Numbered from the stretch's first letter, positions 1 through 9,035 are shown. The stretch: 26,239 bases of DNA from Baffinella frigidus (GCA_026770585.1 MU646583.1:377541-403779), one strand, 5' to 3'. Notes: generated from the letters alone by a model not told the origin. Program-made: numbers and translations.

Positions 1-51
<51 letters not shown>
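1..51. repeat. Poly-G run at the window edge
   Basis: The first 51 bases are all G. This is either a genuine homopolymer or an assembly/end artefact. A second, longer G run occurs at 22152-22221. Confidence 0.9.
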
Positions 52-52
<1 letters not shown>

Positions 53-410
53 TGCGCTGGAAGGGCACATGAGGCGAGAGGCGGGGCCGCAAGCGTGGCT
101 CTCACGTGCCAGCCGCTGCGAGACTGCGCGGCGCCTGCGAGACTGCCTAGTTATGCCTGAATTAATTTGGTCTTGACCGTAAGTCGATTCCTGTGTTGTC
201 TGGTACAAACTCGTCAACTTTTGGTGTGACACCGATCAGTCAACCCGACTGAGGCAGAGCAAAATGCGTGCGGCGCGCTGCCGCAAGTGAAATCCTGAAC
301 AGGACACAATGAAGACTGGGCGGGCCTAGTCCTGGAGTTCCCCGCACCTGGCCGGTGAGCGGAGCACCACCGGCGCGCGCGTCACCCGAAGCGTTGAAGG
401 CCGCGTGTAC

Positions 411-2654
411 CTCCCCCAGCGTCAACACCTCGTTCCACACCTGCCGCACCATCGCCCGCGCGCGCTCAGACATCCTTTATGGTTTAGGGTGTCTGAAATC
501 TACACCTAAACCCTGAACCCTAAACCCTAAACTAGGAAGCCAGCCTTATTCAATCGATGCCACAGAGCCCCCGCCGGCTGCCTGCCCGTGGACCCTAAAC
601 CCTACACCCTCAACCCTACACCCTCAACCCTACACCCTCAACCCTACACCCTCAACCCTACACCCTCAACTCTACAGCCTCAATCCTACACCCTCAACCC
701 TACACCCTCAACCCCACACCCTCAACCCTACACCCTACACCCTGCAGTCCAAAGCAGTGGCAGCAACTGCACGCGGCAACGGCAGGATAGCGTGCGGGGC
801 GGGCGGGGTGGGGAGGGGACCGGATCAGTGGTGGAAGGACGCACAGCCGAGACGCACTGCGGGGGGAGCAGGACGATTCCCTTTGCCCCGCGCGGTGTGC
901 CAACGGCCCCTGGGGTTAAGGTCGTAGGCTTTCGGATTTGGGGTTTGGGGTTCGGGGCTTGGGGTTTGGGGTTTAGGGTCTAGGGTTTAGGGTCTTGGGT
1001 TAAGGTTGTGGGGTTTGGGGTGTGGGGTTTAGGGTTTATGGTTTATGGTTTATGGTTCAGGGTTTAGGGTTTAGGGTTTAGGGTTCAGTGTTTAGCGTTT
1101 ACCGGCGCTCGCGTGGCACGGGAGATCTTGGGATACGTCGTCGTTCACTCCTGTCGCGACGCGTGAGGGGTTAGTGGTTGGGACAGATGGTGATTGTCGC
1201 GACGGGATGGAGGAGGAAGCACGCGCTGGGAGCGCTCTCCCGTGGGTCCGCAGATCGGACCCACGTGATTGTACCTCAGGGGGAAGGGGGGAGGGGGCAA
1301 GGGGGCAGGGGGAAGGGGAAGACGGGGGAAGGGGGAAAGAGTGAGGAAGAAGGAGGAAGGAGGAAGAGCCAAGGGACACGGGAGAACGGATGAGTGAAAA
1401 GGGAGAGGGGGGAAGGGGGGTACCAGGAGGGAGGAGAGAGATGCAGACAAAGGGGTCAGCGGCGGCGAAGAGGCCCGCCTTCGGAAGGTCTTTCGCCTCG
1501 ACGATCTCGACGCGCACCACGTGCTCAGCTCCCACCGCTTGCGCTACCCCGACCGCCGACGCCACCACCGCCTAGGGTTTGAGGTTTAGGGTTTAGGGTT
1601 TAGGGTTTGGGGTCTAGGGTTTGGGGTCTAGGGTTTGGGGTTTTGGGTTTAGGGTTTTGGGTTAGTGTTTAAGGTTTAGGGTTTAGGGTTTAGGGTTTAT
1701 GGTTTGAGGTTTAGGCCTTAGGGTTTAGTGTTTAGGGTTTAGGGTTTAGTGTTTGGGGGCTTAGGTTTGGGGTTTAGGGTTTAGGCTTCGGGGTTAGGGT
1801 TTAGGGTTTAAGGTTTAGGGTTTAGGGTTTAGGGTTTAGGGTTTGGTATTTGGTATTTGGTATTTGGTATTTAGGGTTTGGTATTTGGGGTTTAGGGTTT
1901 AGGGTTTGGGGTTTAGGGAGTAGTGTTTAGTGTTTGGGGTTTAGGGTTTTGGGTTTAGGGTTTAGGGTTCAGGGTTTAGGGTTTTGGGTGGGGTTCAAGG
2001 TTTGGGGGTTGGGGGTTAAGGTTTCGGGTTCAGGGTTAGGGTTTCGGATTTCGGGTTTCAGGTTTCAGGTTTCAGGTTTCAGGTTTCTGGTTTCTGGTTT
2101 CTGGTTTCTGGTTTCTGGTTTCTGGTTTCTGGTTTCGGGTTTCGGGCTTCGGGTTTCGGGCTTCGGGCTTCGGGCTTCGGGTTTCGGGTTTCGGGTTTCG
2201 GGTGTACCGCATCCGCCGCGGCCTTTCGCTCCGCCATCGCCGCGTGTATCTGTGATGCGCGTCGTCAGGCTCAAGAACACGAACAACATACCCTGCTGCT
2301 GACACCCGACACCTGGCCCCTGGCCCCTGCACCCGTTCCCGTCGCCACGCGAAGGTACAGAGCCGCGTGTATATGTCCCAGCTGCATCGAGTGTTCATGT
2401 TCAAGTCCGCTTGTGCCATATTCATCCTCTTGTCCAGTAATACGCCTAGTGGACGTGACTGTTGACAATCACTCTGGCTAACGCCTACACGGGATGTGTC
2501 CCCAGAATCTGGGATGCGCGTGGCACACATCGTCAGTTTTGAGACCACGCATGAAAGACCCTGGTCCGTAAATCGCAAACCCCGGCCACTTGCCCCTGCA
2601 CCCGTTCCCGGCGCCACGGGTCTGGATGGTGCCGACGGTCGCAGTGACAAACAT
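411..2654 (-). CDS. C2-domain-like protein, multi-exon, incomplete model
   Basis: The best-supported exon is 1424-1571. It reads a hydrophobic beta-strand (HVVRVEIVEAKDLPKAG) followed by AAADPFVCISL, the pattern of the first strands of a C2 domain, which typically binds calcium and phospholipid and has a conserved Asp-Pro-Tyr/Phe-Val. The exon follows a CCCTAG acceptor and ends at a GTACCC donor. Exon 411-473 (ends GAG|GTACAC) reads MVRQVWNEVLTLGE, resembling the later C2 motif NPxWNE. A likely start codon is at 2654, reading MFVTATVGTIQT inside a duplicated 5' block. Unspliced, that frame stops at 2478. Exon 2208-2292 lies between, bordered by a CAG acceptor and a GTACAC donor, with its frame unresolved. 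Phases of all pieces cannot yet be joined, so this is a gene region rather than a finished model. The large introns are telomere-like repeat. Confidence 0.5.
480..535. repeat. Short telomere-like tract in both orientations
   Basis: A G-rich piece (ATGGTTTAGGGTGT) is followed within 30 bases by a C-rich piece (ACCCTAAACCCTAAAC). The two could fold on each other. On the minus strand the repeat runs straight into the acceptor of the exon that ends at 411. Confidence 0.7.
592..752. repeat. 14-bp telomere-derived minisatellite, C-rich on plus
   Basis: About eleven units alternate CCCTACA and CCCTCAA, giving a 14-bp period. This is a diverged dimer of the CCCTAAA unit that has been homogenised locally. 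It faces an oppositely oriented G-rich tract at 935-1101. Confidence 0.85.
935..1101. repeat. Degenerate TTTAGGG tract
   Basis: Variants of GGGTTTAGG, GGGTTTGGG and GGGTTTATGG are tandemly arranged. With the C-rich array at 592-752 it forms an inverted pair around about 180 bp. Its right edge abuts a GTAAAC dinucleotide context on the minus strand that could be a splice donor. Confidence 0.85.
1241..1265. other. Perfect 10-bp stem-loop
   Basis: CGTGGGTCCG and its exact reverse complement CGGACCCACG are separated by CAGAT. It lies in the candidate intron downstream of the C2 exon, next to a strongly purine-rich plus-strand tract (1280-1440). No function is assigned. Confidence 0.7.
1572..2207. 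repeat. Telomere-like tract filling a whole candidate intron
   Basis: About 636 bp of degenerate TTTAGGG on plus. Homogenised sub-arrays include GGTATTT (about 1846-1885) and TTTCTGG/TTTCGGG (about 2065-2200). On the minus strand the tract starts at a GTACACCCG donor and ends at CCCTAG, directly before the C2 exon. It therefore appears to be an intron made only of repeat. Confidence 0.75.
2447..2515. repeat. Dispersed ~70-bp repeat, copy 1
   Basis: CTAGTGGACGTGA, then TCACTC, then TGTGTCCCCA recur in the same order and spacing at 11667-11740. The two copies are clearly related but diverged. No open frame is shared. Confidence 0.6.
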
Positions 2655-3072
2655 CGCGCTCAGGGGTGCCCAGAACTATAACCGTGCGAGGGCGACCACC
2701 TCAGAATGTGCCGCCGTTTGTGGGGTCGACCGGAGCCATCTCGTTCTCTCTTCTCCCTCCTTCTCCAACGGCAGAAGGGATTCAAATATCAGAGCTGCGT
2801 TCAAAGATCCTAAGTCGATGATGTGTCAACTTAAGGATAATACGTATATGAGGTGTAGTATACGTCGTTGAAAGTCAATTACGGGGTCAACCTACGAAAT
2901 CTCGTATATGAGTTGTAGTAGTATACGGCTGGGCCACACGACATCTTGCAATGGGAGGCGACAAGTGCACGCCCGCCCCCCCGTCTTGCCGTTGAGCCTT
3001 CTTGACTCAGCCTCCACCGCACAGTCGTGCACCCCGTGGTGGCGTTGTTTCCCGCTTCGGGGCGTGTCTGGG
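2618..3072 (-). promoter_or_regulatory. Duplicated 455-bp 5' block, copy 1 (upstream region plus first 12 codons)
   Basis: Nearly identical over its full length to 6240-6694, with the same total length. On the minus strand both copies end with an ATG (2654 here) followed by 12 nearly identical codons, M[F/S]VTATVGTI[Q/E]T, after which the sequences diverge completely. The upstream part holds two related AT-rich motifs, each with GTATAC and CATATACG, and two GTTGAC hexamers, all kept in both copies. This fits a duplicated promoter, leader and N-terminus. A mobile element is the alternative, but I see no terminal repeats. Confidence 0.6.
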
Positions 3073-3185
3073 CTCCAGTACCAGGCGCATCTATTTGCTT
3101 TTCATGAGGAACCCAGCTTAACTGAGGAAGCGCTAGGGGTTCAGGGGGAGGTTGGGGGGTTCATCCGGGGAACCTTATGTTTCGT

Positions 3186-3419
3186 TTAGAACCTGGCAAC
3201 GAAAATTCCTACACGATTGGGCCATACTAGACCTTGCGAACCATGCGGATTTTGAAGCGAGCGGATTGCTGGTTCCTGGTCAACACTCCGGTGGCACATG
3301 GCGCCCGGTGGGTGGTGCAGAGCGGTGGGGAAGGACCTTGTGAACCATGAGTATTTGCAAGCGGGTGCGCTCCTCCCCGAGACTTGCTTCCAGTTTCGCG
3401 TTGCTCTCCCGCAGCTCCG
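3186..3419 (-). CDS. Coiled-coil protein, 3' exons
   Basis: Exon 3337-3419 opens after a TAG acceptor and reads ELRESNAKLEASLGEE, then RTRLQILMVHK, a classic heptad pattern. It ends AAG|GTCCTT in phase 0. Exon 3186-3275 opens after a CAG acceptor in the same phase, reads EPAIRSLQNPHGSQG and then LVWPNRVGIFVARF, and ends at a TAA. The two exon ends share a sequence around GGACCTTG.GAACCATG (plus strand) about 104 bp apart, which suggests partial exon duplication. Upstream exons are not identified; the telomere-like tract 3449-3979 lies immediately upstream in the sense direction. No family is recognised. Confidence 0.5.
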   Translation of the reverse strand, partial: RSCGRATRNWKQVSGRSAPACKYSWFTRSFPTALHHPPGAMCHRSVDQEPAIRSLQNPHGSQGLVWPNRVGIFVARF

Positions 3420-3448
3420 CTACCTACGCCGGCCATCATAACACCCGG

Positions 3449-3979
3449 GTTTAGGGTTTGTTGTTGTGGTTTTGGGTTTTGGGTTTTGGGTTTTGGGTTT
3501 TGGGTTTTGGGGTTTGGGGTTTGGGGTTTGGGGTTTGGGGTTTGGGGTTTGGGGTTTGGGTTTAGGGTTTAGAGTGTAGAGTTTAGGGATTAGGGTTTAG
3601 GGTTTAGGGCTTGGGATTTGGGGATCAGGGTCGAAGGTTGAGAGTTGAGGGTTTGAAGTTTAGGGTTTAGGGTTTGGGATTAAGGGGTAAGGGTCTAGGG
3701 TTTGGGGCTTGGGATTCAGGGATGCGGTTCGAGGGTTTAGGGTTTAGGGTTTAGGGTTTAGGGTTTAGGGTTTAGGGTTTAGGGTTGAGTGTTTGGTTTT
3801 AGGGTTTAGGGTTTAGGGTTTAGGGTTTGGGGTTGAGGGTTTAGGGTTCAGATTTCAGATGTCAGGGTTCAGGGTTCAGGGTTCAGGTTTCGGGGTTTAG
3901 GGTTCAGGGTTCAGGGTAAGGGTTTAGGGTTCAGTGTTCAGTGTTCAGTGTTCAGTGTTCATTGTTGAGGGTTGAGGGT
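3449..3979. repeat. Degenerate TTTAGGG tract
   Basis: More than 500 bp, with perfect TTTAGGG runs near 3735-3785, TTTTGGG/TTTGGGG sub-arrays near 3465-3560, and GTTCAGT repeats near 3930-3962. On the minus strand it is C-rich and runs toward the acceptor of the exon starting at 3419. Confidence 0.85.
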
Positions 3980-4073
3980 TCAGGGATCAGGGTTTCCAAT
4001 GGTAAGCGCTCGCCAGCCAAAGAGCGGCGCCAGGTCACTTTCAAAGACCGGCGTTGAGTTAGGGTCGAGAAGA
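3980..4073 (-). CDS. Possible last exon next to telomere-like tract
   Basis: A long pyrimidine tract on the minus strand ends in CTCTCAG at 4074-4076, an excellent acceptor. After it, one frame reads LLDPNSTPVFESDLAP and then LFGWRALTIGNPDP to a TGA that lies where the repeat begins. A second frame (TLTQRRSLKVTWRRS) is also open. No upstream partner exon agrees in phase with confidence. It could be an alternative 3' exon of the gene ending at 4219. Confidence 0.3.
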
Positions 4074-4218
4074 CTGAGAGGAAAGGGAGGAAAGGAAGGA
4101 AATATAGGAAATGAAGGACCGAGTGAAAGGGGGGGGCATGGTGGAGGGACCTCTTGCTCGTGCGCGTGCGCGGCTCCGTTGCCATTCACGGTTGTGTGCA
4201 CCTCCGAGTGAACCTGGA

Positions 4219-6276
4219 TTATGGACGAGGAATGAGGGTCCAGGCCCCAGAAGCAGTTTCAGGCCGATACATTCTGGCCCCGATGCGGGCAACGCTGGCA
4301 CGCGCAGGCGCGCCACGCCTCTTCAGCGCCACCAAGGCGTAGGACGCTAACCGGGGTGGCGTATAGACATTTTCCGAGAAATTTGTGTGGATGGTTGATC
4401 GCTGGGGAGCAGAGCGAGGACATGAGTGCAGCCCCGCGCCGCGAGGCTGTGTCGTCGCATGCGGAACGCCATGGGGAGAAGGTCCGTGCTTTCTCTCACA
4501 TCCCATCAAGAGCAAGGAGGGAGGCGCACCTCGTCAAGCCCGTCTTCGACCATCAGGCGGGATGGCGAGACGGGAGGGGGACTGAACGGGATGCGCCCCC
4601 CGTTCACGGGCGTCCCCTCGTCCCACCTAAACGACACGATCGCCCGATGCAGCGCGTCGTTCTCCTGCCACGTCCATGCATGCACCGTCACCCTCACAAA
4701 AATGCAACGTGCAGCACGCGTTACTACGTTGTAGCGGCACGCCCCACTGTCTTCTCTTGTCCGGAAAACGTCAGTCCTCTAGGGACCGTCCACTCCTCTC
4801 GAACCACCAGCATCAACTCCAGGACCATTCCAAACCTCGAGGCGAGTCATTGCACGCGGGGTCGCAGTTTGCCAGGGGGGGCAGCAGTGGGGGACCACTG
4901 CCAAACTGCGACGGGGCGAAAGGCAGCAGCCGCCACGGAGCGAAAGCTGCTGCCGCATGTGCTACTGTCCCCGTGCAACAACCCTAGACCCGAAACGTAG
5001 AGAGCCTCACCATCATCGCTCAAGCTGGTCCAACCTCTCCTGGGTGTGCAGGTTGCCGGGAGCAGTGGCACCGGAGATGAGGAGACACGTTTTGCGGTTG
5101 AAAAAATATTCACGTGGTTGGAAACGGGAGAACATGGTTGGAAACGGGATAACATGGAGAGGGCGATACGCACCACCGAGACGCGGGCGAAGGCGACGCG
5201 GATGGCATCCCGCTCTCCCCGCATCGCCCCGTGCTCCTCGCGCAGCCCTCTGTGGAGAGCAGTTCATTAGATGCCCATCACGCCACGAAATGTTGAGTCG
5301 CTCTGTATTCCGAGCCGACAGTGCCTCCCACGTGAGTGACCACGTGCTCTCTCCCGATGCGGTTTGCCTCCGGAATACGAGCGTGCAGAACACGAATCAA
5401 CGAAGCAACGCCCACGGTGCCACCGCGTTGCGCGGCGGGTGAGGGTGTGCGCGAGGGTGAGAGTGTGGGTGAGGGAGTCAGAGTTCTTGGCGCACACCTG
5501 CACTCGCGCACCAGAGCGTCGCCTTCGTGGCGCAGGCGCTTCACCTCCCCCTTCGCCCGCGCCTCCCGCTCCTTCAACTCGCGCTCCCGCAACTTCCAAG
5601 ACCGTCGGCGCCCCTCCCCCTCGTCCCCCACCTCCTGACCCACAGCTTCCTCCGCCACCGGAGCAGCCTGCACGCCGGCATCGGGCGTACGCGGCGGGGG
5701 CTTGCTGAAGTGCATCAGAGCCTTGAGCCGATTTCTCCGCTCGTCCCCCTCTGCCGACTGCCCATCACCAGTTTCTGACCGGCCTGCCCCAGCCTTTCCT
5801 GCCACATTATTATTGTCCCCTGCACCTTCCCCCATCGTTTTACCGATGGGGTCCACCCTCAAGGTCGCCCCCTGATCTGCATGGGCTCCGTTGGATGCTG
5901 GTTCTGCAATGGGCGCGTGGCTGCTGCTCCCCTGCCGCGAGTCCTGAAGATCTGTGCACGGGAAAACCAACAGAATAAATCAGTCATGGTGGTGGATACA
6001 CACCAGGAAGATGGTGCGGGCACACATCAGTGCCAGCGGGTAGCAAAGGGGTGTAGTCCCGTCTAACATGCTCTTGGAAAATTGTCTGGCGTTGATGCTG
6101 TTGCTTCGAGAGGAGTGGACGGTGCAAAAGGGGGTGATGTTTTCCGGGCAGGCCAAGACAGTGAGGAGGCATGGGAGACCGTGGATAAGCGTGATGGCGC
6201 GCTGGACATCAGGCTCGCGCGGCTTTGGGCCTGAACTCTGGGTCTCGATGGTGCCGACGGTCGCAGTGACAGACAT
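4219..6276 (-). CDS. Coiled-coil-containing protein, five exons with an alternative short end
   Basis: Model: exons 6276-6000, 5951-5498, 5249-5177, 4664-4530 and 4401-4219. All phases agree, giving 374 codons with the TAA at 4219. The start reads MSVTATVGTIET inside the duplicated 5' block. A hydrophobic stretch (PCLLTVLACPENITPF) lies near residues 55-72. Exon 2 is low-complexity and polar, then turns into a charged helix (RELKEREARAKGEVKRLRHE) that continues in exon 3 (LREEHGAMRGERDAIRVAF), a probable coiled coil. Exon 6 follows a strong acceptor and reads RSTIHTNFSENVYTPP and on to a basic C-terminus. A small exon, 5039-5013, would instead end the coil with ERLDQLER and a stop (276 residues). 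Intron 1 would be only 48 nt. The exon 1 start is the weakest part. Family unknown. Confidence 0.6.
4743..4839 (+). pseudogene. Inverted partial copy of exon 1 of the 4219-6276 gene
   Basis: The plus strand here reads CPENVSPLGTVHSSRTTSIN. Exon 1 of the minus-strand gene (around 6070-6165) reads CPENITPFCTVHSSRSNSIN. Similarity is also high at the DNA level over about 95 bp. The fragment lies in an intron of that gene, in opposite orientation, with no start or splice sites of its own, so it looks like an exon relic. Confidence 0.55.
4861..4954. other. Two adjacent strong hairpins
   Basis: Arms GTCGCAGTTTG (4861-4871) and CAAACTGCGAC (4902-4912) match perfectly and enclose a second stem, CAGTGG/CCACTG. 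Right next to it GGCAGCAGC (4922-4930) pairs with GCTGCTGCC (4946-4954). In the minus-strand gene they lie between the optional exon 5013-5039 and exon 4530-4664, where RNA structure could affect exon choice. Confidence 0.65.
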
Positions 6277-6694
6277 CGCGCTCAGGGGTGCCCGAAATTA
6301 TAACCGTGCGAGGGCGACAGCCTCAGAATGTGCCGCCGTTTGTGGGGTCGACCCGAGCCATCTCGTTCTCTCTTCTCCCCCCTTCTCCAACGCAGAAGGG
6401 ATTCAAATTTCAGAGCTGCGTTCAAAGATCATAAGTCGATGATGTGTCAACTTAACAATAATACGTATATCAAGTGTAGTATACGTCGTTGAAAGTCAAT
6501 TATGGGGTCAACCTACGAAAAACTCGTATATGAGTTGTAGTAGTATACGGGTGGGCCACACGACACCTTGCAATGGGAGGCGACAAGTGCACGCCCGCCC
6601 CCCCCTCTTGCCGTTCAGCCTTCTTGACTCAGCCTCCACCGCACAGTCGTCCACCCCGTGGTGGCGTTGTTTCCCGCTTCGGGGCGTGTCTGGG
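6240..6694 (-). promoter_or_regulatory. Duplicated 455-bp 5' block, copy 2
   Basis: Second copy of the block at 2618-3072, with its ATG at 6276. It sits between the minus-strand gene starting at 6276 and the plus-strand gene starting about 6785, so it could serve both directions. The paired AT-rich motifs lie near 6460-6490 and 6520-6550 and are conserved between copies. Confidence 0.6.
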
Positions 6695-6784
6695 GAGGTG
6701 TTGGGCTGATCTCGAAGTCATGCCCCCAAGACTAGACGGGCCAGGGTGTCCCGCGCAAATTCCCGGACGTCCGCCCCTCTGGTG

Positions 6785-8638
6785 ATGCGATGTTCCAACC
6801 GAGGTGCTGGTCTGTGGAGGGAGATTGACCTTTCGTGCGCAACACACGCGGCTGTGCGCTCACCATGCCCCGCCTGCCTCCCCCCCCTTCGTCGCGCTTG
6901 CGCTGAGCCTTGAAAGCTTGGGACCGTGCCGCAAAGCACGCGGGCTTCCAATTCGAGCGACGGTAGCAACCGGGGCGCTGAGAGCGGATGCGCTAGAATG
7001 TCTTGCGGCTTCAGGGCCAACCTCTGCACACGATTCTTGTCTGACCTTGATGCACCCCGCAGGCGGAAGGCGGAGGAGGAGGACAAGGCGGCAAAGGCCA
7101 AGGTGTGTTTCCCCGTGCTGCGACGCAACGCCACTTTGACTGCTGGGCTTAGATCGCGACCAACGCAGTCCGGATGACCCCTCCACCAAGGCTCTCCTCC
7201 GCTTGCGCGACGGGTCTTCGCTTGCCTGTGTGGTAAACGCGTGAGCTTGGTGTGCAGGAGGAGGACGAGGACGAGGAGGAGGAGGGGGAGGATGGTTCTT
7301 CCGGTGCGCGTCCGCCCACCAGCGATTGCCCCACATGTGCAGCAGCCGACAGTAACGGCACGCGCGCATAGCCATGGGTGTGAGGTGAGTGAGAAGGAGG
7401 GCGTTTTGTGGGATGGCAGACGACGGTTCGGAGGAGGACAGCGATGACGAGGAGGAGGACGAGAAGCCTAAGAAGAAGAAGTCCAAGAAGGCCGCGTGCG
7501 TCCCCACCCGTCCATATCCCCCGTGCACGCCCGACCATTGCGCCTCTTTGTGACTGGACTGCACGATTCTCCGCCTCGCCCCCCCTCCCAGCGCTACTCC
7601 GTGCACATGCATGAGATGATAATGCACGGGCGTTTCCTTGAGATCAGGGAGGACTGTGTTTGTGTTTGTGTGAGAGAGAAAGCGAACGCGAAAGACGTGG
7701 ACAAAGAATGAAAGGGCGTGTGCTTCCTCGGGCGCAGGGATGGATCGGACGACGAGGACATCAGCGACGAGGATGACGAGATCGATGAGGACGAGCTCGC
7801 GGGCCTCAAGGAGGATGCTGGTACCACCTTACCAACTCTTGCCCACCAACGACCCTCACGTACCAACTCTTAACTCTGTTTGTAGCACTCTCCTCGCTCC
7901 TCTATTTGTAGCACTCCCCTCGCTCCTTTGCAGCCCTTTCTTCCAACTTGCTTAGTAGATCGACGAGAAGTTGAGGAGGAGCTCGCAGGTCGCAACGAGG
8001 AAGGATGATGCTCTGGTACCACCGCACTCCGTTAATGCTCGCGCATGTGCAGCCCGTGCTTCTGCCCAATAACTTCACGTCCTCAAGGGGGATGCTGGTA
8101 CCACCTTACCAATTCTTTCCCAACTCACCAACGCTTACTTACCAACTGACCAACGCTCACTTACGCTTGCTCACCAACGCGCATTACACATGCAATCTCT
8201 GTGTGTATCGATGTGTGGAATCGCCTTGAAGGGGCTGGGGTGTTTCCAGCGCGGACGCTGCACGTTGCGTACCGCCTGCGGGGCGGGGTCTTGACAGGCG
8301 CGCAAGGACGCACCTGCGATTCAGAGAACATGCACCGTCATGCGCGTGGGGCTCCATAACATTAGCCAGAGCTACGATTTTAACATTTACGCGTGATGCC
8401 ACCTTCTCCCCGCGTGCTCCAGCTGTCCCTTGCGCCTCTCCAAAGAGGAAAATCACTCCTGGATGTCGGCACCGTACGGAGCAGGCTCAAAACCTTGAGA
8501 AATCCTAAACCCTAAACCATAAACGCAGGGGATCTGATAGAGAACAAGCGGGGGTCGCGGTACGGGACGCGCGAAAAGGGCGAGAAGAAGTCCTACGACT
8601 TCTCCAAGTCCAAGGGCGGCGACTCTGACTCCGACTGA
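6785..8638 (+). CDS. Small highly acidic, lysine-patched protein (probably nuclear)
   Basis: Model: exons 6785-6803, 6917-6962, 7063-7102, 7258-7303, 7420-7495, 7738-7820 and 8529-8638, in full phase agreement, 139 codons plus TGA. The order is a helical start (WDRAAKHAGFQFERRRK), an Asp/Glu-rich run (EEDEDEEEEGEDGSS), a basic patch (EKPKKKKSKKA) that could be a nuclear localisation signal, another acidic run (SDDEDISDEDDEIDEDE), and a C-terminus GTREKGEKKSYDFSKSKGG ending DSDSD. Such composition is common in chromatin and ribosome-biogenesis proteins, but I recognise no family. The first 19-nt exon is tentative. The last intron (708 nt) contains a degenerate copy of the exon 6 end and finishes in CCCTAAACCATAAACGCAG. 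An in-frame 30-nt cassette at 7960-7989 is possible. Confidence 0.65.
7800..8160 (+). repeat. Repeated exon-end/donor segment inside an intron
   Basis: The end of the exon at 7738-7820, with donor GATGCTG|GTACCACC and the following TTACCAACTC, recurs at about 8088-8116. It recurs in a more altered form with exon-like sequence at about 7960-8033 (GAGGAGGAGCTCGCAG and GATGCTCTG|GTACCACC). Short CCAACGCT/TTACCAACT repeats follow to 8160. Tandem duplication of an exon border seems to have enlarged this intron. Confidence 0.6.
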
Positions 8639-8924
8639 GCCACCCACCTCCCTGCCGGCGGCGCCCGCAGCCGCCAGGCTTGCTCCTGCTCCTGGCAGCC
8701 AGGATCCGGCTGGAGTGCCGAGGGGCGGTTCCTGTCGCGAGAGACGCTCGGAAGATGTCGAGGCTCTGGCGCGCAAGGGGTGCTGCGACTCAATGTTTGA
8801 ATGAGGGTGGCAACTCAGTGAATGTAGCTGCTTAGTCAGTCAGTGCTGCCGCGCTCCGCCGTTTGGCTGCCACGGCACGCGAAGGGCTTTCCTGAAAGGG
8901 CGCGTGCGCTCTATTGTACAGGGA

Positions 8925-9035
8925 TACCTCGCTCATAAGAAAGCGTCCCCCCCCTAGGACCACCATAGGTCCCCAGGCATAGCCCTACTGTACAGGTAGG
9001 GTCCTTAGAGGAGGCGCTTTCTGATGAGCGAGGTA
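8925..9035. mobile_element. Fold-back (MITE-like) element 1, 111 bp
   Basis: The 21-bp ends 8925-8945 and 9015-9035 are inverted repeats matching at 20 of 21 positions (key core CCTCGCTCAT...GAAAGCG). Inside are further palindromic pieces, including CTAGGACC/GGTCCTTAG. There is no coding capacity, so any movement would depend on a transposase elsewhere. Confidence 0.7.

Noticed and set aside
592-752. CRISPR-like array
   Set aside because: Units are contiguous tandem repeats without unique spacers, in a eukaryotic context. The arrays at 24606-24763 and 25990-26090 also lack spacers.
1574-2207. True chromosome end
   Set aside because: Tracts are degenerate, occur in both orientations, are interspersed with exons across 26 kb, and no terminal array is present.
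1934-2302. Repetitive open frames such as GFRVLGLGFRV and its antisense NPKPETR
   Set aside because: These are translations of telomere-like repeat with no stop codons by composition. The same applies to 3384-3572 and 588-983.
6718-7134. 138-codon minus-strand frame
   Set aside because: It covers exons 6917-6962 and 7063-7102 of the plus-strand acidic-protein gene, whose seven exons agree in phase.
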